From Flavobacterium sandaracinum (GTDB lineage Bacteria; Bacteroidota; Bacteroidia; Flavobacteriales; Flavobacteriaceae): a stretch of 62,842 bases of DNA. The notes beneath the pieces are model-generated. The model made no database searches. It saw nothing but the letters and a program-made list of their open reading frames with translations, and was not told the origin of the DNA. Shown piece by piece: positions 59,711 to 62,842 of this stretch. The DNA lies in NCBI RefSeq assembly GCF_004349135.1, contig NZ_SMFN01000021.1, positions 1 through 62,842 of the forward strand, written 5' to 3'. How positions within the stretch are numbered: position 1 is the first letter of the stretch; each line of letters begins with the position of its first letter. A program made the position numbers and the translations under genes.

Positions 59711-62698
59711 ATGAAAAACTTTAAATGTTTAAATAGTTTAACGTTAATGATTTTATTAATGTTTTCTACATTTGTTTTTGCGGGTATACCAGAATTTATA
59801 AATGACACTGTAGCAAGTAAGAGATTAAAGGAGAATAATAAGGCATCAATAAAATTAACTCAAAATTTTTCTAAAGGCACTAATAATGCTATTCCATGTA
59901 ATACGGTCGAACCAATTCCCCTCATAAATGGTAGTACTTTTGATGCGTTAGCTACAAGTAATTCAACAACTGGTCTTTGTCTGTTAGGATGTGGTGTTTC
60001 AGATGTTACGAATCTAGTCGATGCTAGTTTAACTAATTTTGCAACGGTTATAACAGCTGTAGGTGTAGGTGTAACGCACAATCTTAGAGTAATAGATGGT
60101 AATGATGCATATCTAGCTGGTACTTTTGCAGGATTTAGAATTTCACCAAGTACAGGTTTGTTATCACTGGATTTACTCAATAGTATTACAATAAAAACAT
60201 ATAGTGGACCTGTTTTAAAAGAATCTTTTTCGGGTTCGCAATTACTTAATTTAAGTCTAGCATCGATTCCTGGTGGAGATTTTATTTTGGGCTTCAACAG
60301 CAGTCAATCTTTTGATTCTGTTGAAATTTCGTTTAATAGTTTGGTTGGAGCGGTCTCTAGCACTGATGTTTATTACGCCGTTATAACTACTTATTGTGCT
60401 GGTCCAACTTTGACTTGCAATTTAGCTACTGCCATGAATCTGCCTACTTTTCCCGTTGCCATTGAGAGTTCGCATACAGGAATCTCTGGGGTAGGTATAG
60501 GTAGCGTTACTAATACTGAAAATTTAATTAGTCCAAGCTTAACTGATTTTGCGTCGATATCTTTTACAACTTCCTTATTAGCTTCCGGAAGCGTAGCGGT
60601 AAAAGATCAAATTACAAATTATCCCGCAGGCACTTTTGCGGGTTTTGACATTGAAAATACATCGTTGTTAGATGTCAATGCATTTGATGCGATCACGATC
60701 AGCACTTTTTTAAATGGTGTTCTGCAAGAAAGTAATTCGGGTAATGGTCAATTAATTTCCATTGGAACAGATTTGATAGTTGGAACAGGCAGGAAAACGG
60801 TAGGTTTCGTATCTACATTAGCTTTTGATGAGGTTCAAATAACGATCAATCAATTGGTAGGTGTTACCCTTGGCGAAACAAAAATATACAATGCAGTATT
60901 CGAAAGTTTTTGCGCAGGACCGCCATTGGCTTGTAATGTTGTCACACCAATAACAGCGCCTACCTATCCAATAGTGGTGAATGGTGCCAATACCGGAATA
61001 GATGGTTTAGTTTGCGCTTTGTGTAGTGTGAGCAATACTGGTAATTTAATTGATGCAGACACAAGTAATTTTGCAGAAGTTTCATTAACTGCAAGTGTTG
61101 GAGTAAGTGGAAGCGTATCTGTTAAAAATCAAATTACAAGCTACGCCGCAGGTACTTTTGCAGGTTATGACATTGAAAGTACATCGTTATTAGATGTAAA
61201 TGCCTTTGATGCGATCACGATCAGAACTTTTTTGAATGGTGTTGTGCAAGAAACTAAGTCTGGAAATAGTCAACTAATTTCCATTGGAACAGATTTACTA
61301 GTGGGAACAGGCAGAAAAACGGTAGGTTTCGTGGCTACATTGCCTTTTGATGAGGTTAAAATTACTTTCACCAATTTACTGACAGTTACCCTTGGTAATA
61401 CTAAGATATACAATGCTGTATTCGAAAGTTTTTGCGCAGGACCGCCATTGGCTTGCAATATTGTTACACCAATAACAGCGCCTACCTATCCAATAGTGGT
61501 GAATGGTGCCAATACCGGAATAGATGGTTTAGTTTGCGCGTTGTGTAGTGTGAGCAATACGGATAATTTAATTGATGCAGACACAAGTAACTTTGCAGAA
61601 GTTTCATTAACAGCAAGTGTTGGAGTAAGTGGAAGTGTATCTGTTAAAAATCAAATTACAAGTTATGCCGCAGGTACTTTTGCAGGTTATGACATTGAAA
61701 GTACATCGTTGTTAGATGTCAATGCATTTGATGCGATCACGATCAGAACTTTTTTAAATGGTGTTGTGCAAGAAACTAAGTCTGGAAATGGTCAACTAAT
61801 TTCCATTGGAACAGATTTACTAGTGGGAACAGGCAGAAAAACGGTAGGTTTCGTAGCTACATTGCCTTTTGATGAGGTTAAAATTACCTTCACCAATTTA
61901 CTGACAGTTGCCCTTGGTAATACTAAGATATACAATGCAGTATTTGAAAGTTTTTGCGCTGCCACGGTTCAATGTGATGTGGTATATGCACTGACCAATC
62001 CTACCTTTCCTGTTGCGATTAATAGCAACGAATCGGGAATCCAAGGTGTTGCTTGCGTTGCATGTGCAGTTAGTGATTCCGATAATGTTTTGTCTAGTGA
62101 TATTAATGATTTTGCAAATATTACACTCACTGTTGGTGTTCTTGCAACTGGTTCTGTTTCTGTAAAAGATCAATTATATACTTATCCAGTTGGAACATTT
62201 GCTGGTTTCACGATACAAGATTTAAATAATCTATTAGAATTGAATTTGTTTCAATCCCTTATAATTTCGACTTTTAATAATGGAGTGTTACAAGAATCTA
62301 AAGGTGGCCCTCAATTAATAGGTTTATCTTTATTGGTGCCTATTTTGGGTTCTGGTCCAGGATTTTACAATGTTGGATTTGAAGCTACGGTACCATTTGA
62401 TGAAATTAAAATTACGGTTAATTCTCTTGCAACAGTCATTAATAACGTAAACGTGTATGGAGCTTTTGTAGATACTAATAATAGTAATGACGGAGTGTTA
62501 GGATTCTTAAATTGTACAAATGCTAACCCGGTAGCCGTTGATGATAGTGTAACTACCCTAAGACACCACAGTAAGCATCAATGTAACCACCAACGACACC
62601 GATATAGATGGAACGGTAGACGCGAGCACCGTCGATTTAGACCCTACTACCGCGGGCATACAAACCACTTTTACTATTGTAGGCGAAGGCAGCTATAG
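59711..62698 (+). CDS. Large secreted repeat protein, frameshifted near 62560
   Basis: The first 995 codons read a signal peptide (about 1-24), then five repeats of roughly 170 residues. Each begins with a Cys-containing segment such as CN-x-VTPI and includes NGANTGI, FAGYDIEST, TFLNGV and a GRKTVGF stretch. The third and fourth repeats are nearly identical at DNA level with a 522-bp period (60911-61432 and 61433-61954). At about 62560 the frame turns to nonsense and stops at 62698, while another frame continues with cadherin/tandem-95-like sequence. It is likely a cell-surface adhesin whose C-terminal half lies beyond the window. Confidence 0.7.
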   Translation: MKNFKCLNSLTLMILLMFSTFVFAGIPEFINDTVASKRLKENNKASIKLTQNFSKGTNNAIPCNTVEPIPLINGSTFDALATSNSTTGLCLLGCGVSDVTNLVDASLTNFATVITAVGVGVTHNLRVIDGNDAYLAGTFAGFRISPSTGLLSLDLLNSITIKTYSGPVLKESFSGSQLLNLSLASIPGGDFILGFNSSQSFDSVEISFNSLVGAVSSTDVYYAVITTYCAGPTLTCNLATAMNLPTFPVAIESSHTGISGVGIGSVTNTENLISPSLTDFASISFTTSLLASGSVAVKDQITNYPAGTFAGFDIENTSLLDVNAFDAITISTFLNGVLQESNSGNGQLISIGTDLIVGTGRKTVGFVSTLAFDEVQITINQLVGVTLGETKIYNAVFESFCAGPPLACNVVTPITAPTYPIVVNGANTGIDGLVCALCSVSNTGNLIDADTSNFAEVSLTASVGVSGSVSVKNQITSYAAGTFAGYDIESTSLLDVNAFDAITIRTFLNGVVQETKSGNSQLISIGTDLLVGTGRKTVGFVATLPFDEVKITFTNLLTVTLGNTKIYNAVFESFCAGPPLACNIVTPITAPTYPIVVNGANTGIDGLVCALCSVSNTDNLIDADTSNFAEVSLTASVGVSGSVSVKNQITSYAAGTFAGYDIESTSLLDVNAFDAITIRTFLNGVVQETKSGNGQLISIGTDLLVGTGRKTVGFVATLPFDEVKITFTNLLTVALGNTKIYNAVFESFCAATVQCDVVYALTNPTFPVAINSNESGIQGVACVACAVSDSDNVLSSDINDFANITLTVGVLATGSVSVKDQLYTYPVGTFAGFTIQDLNNLLELNLFQSLIISTFNNGVLQESKGGPQLIGLSLLVPILGSGPGFYNVGFEATVPFDEIKITVNSLATVINNVNVYGAFVDTNNSNDGVLGFLNCTNANPVAVDDSVTTLRHHSKHQCNHQRHRYRWNGRREHRRFRPYYRGHTNHFYYCRRRQL
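60911..61954 (+). repeat. 522-bp tandem coding repeat in the adhesin
   Basis: Positions 60911-61432 and 61433-61954 are nearly identical, in frame, each encoding 174 residues. The other repeats of the gene are related but more diverged. Such identity allows unequal recombination and changes in protein length. Confidence 0.8.
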
Positions 62699-62842
62699 TG
62701 TATCGAACACCGGCTTAGTCACCTTCGTACCCGCACCCAACTTCAATGGAACTAGCACGTTGAGTTATACCGTAAACGACGACACTGGAGCCACCTCCAA
62801 TACGGCAACCCTTACCATCACAGTAACGGCAGTCAATGATGC
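62565..62842 (+). CDS. Downstream part of the adhesin, continuing past the window edge
   Basis: From 62565 a second frame is open to the end of the window. It encodes Thr/Asp/Asn-rich repeats of the cadherin-like or tandem-95 type, including VTTNDTDIDG, FVPAPNFNGTSTLSYTVND and ATLTITVTAVNDA. It is offset by one base from the upstream ORF, and sequence before the shift (NPVAVDDSVTT) is the usual beginning of the same repeat. A 2-nt loss near 62560 would explain it. Codons end in C much more often than in the part before the shift. Confidence 0.6.

Noticed and set aside
60911..61954. Repeat series as a CRISPR-like array
   Set aside because: Unit length is 522 bp, repeats are coding, in frame and adjacent, with no short repeats or spacers.

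Overview
The window is chromosomal DNA of a member of the Bacteroidota, almost certainly Flavobacterium or a close relative. The evidence is the AT-rich sequence, -7 elements of the form TAnnTTTG in front of many genes, few Shine-Dalgarno sequences, lipoproteins and a type IX secretion (T9SS) sorting domain, a TonB-dependent receptor, and Flavobacteriaceae gene orders such as ftsX-DUF3098-uppP-truB and DUF4271-hemD.

Layout. 1-900: tandem 356-bp units, each a small GIY-YIG nuclease ORF fused to the 3' part of a tRNA gene, lying downstream of an intact tRNA-Ala(GGC). 981-15200: housekeeping genes (enoyl-CoA hydratase family, queD, lpxH, recJ, HopJ-domain protein, FAD amine oxidase, rsmI, tdk, Uma2 nuclease, rpoN, asnS, SpoU methyltransferase). 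15200-25000: GH63/MGH1-like glycosidase, MscS channel, MMPL exporter, cation/proton antiporter, SMR exporter and YbjQ protein. 25136-29613: an AT-rich island bounded by 75-bp direct repeats of the 3' end and terminator of frr. It holds a frameshifted lipoprotein with an HExxH C-terminal domain and three cassettes, each a C-terminal fragment ending in Cys-Gln overlapped by 10 nt by a secreted paralogous small protein. 29595-36250: frr-pyrH, patatin-like protein, thioredoxin-like protein, truB-uppP-DUF3098-ftsX. 36340-48690: leuS (with a leader that encodes a short peptide ending Leu-Leu-Leu), YugP-type peptidase, Lrp regulator, hemD, DUF4271, a polyprenol-phosphate mannosyltransferase-like gene, dihydroorotase, DUF4296, an epimerase, tyrS and a LuxE-like gene. 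48800-58100: a sorting-domain-only secreted protein, lipoproteins, a TonB-dependent receptor, a PhoB/PhoR-like two-component pair and an OprO/OprP-type porin, which together look like a nutrient (probably phosphate) uptake locus. 58200-end: a glycosyltransferase and a large secreted repeat protein that is frameshifted near the right edge.

The least ordinary parts are the frr-flanked toxin/immunity-like cassette island, the GIY-YIG/tRNA tandem array and the putative leucine-sensing leader of leuS. No rRNA operon, CRISPR array, integrase or complete insertion sequence was seen. Gene starts were moved downstream of the longest ORF wherever the longest ORF began inside a promoter element or ahead of the recognisable family N-terminus.
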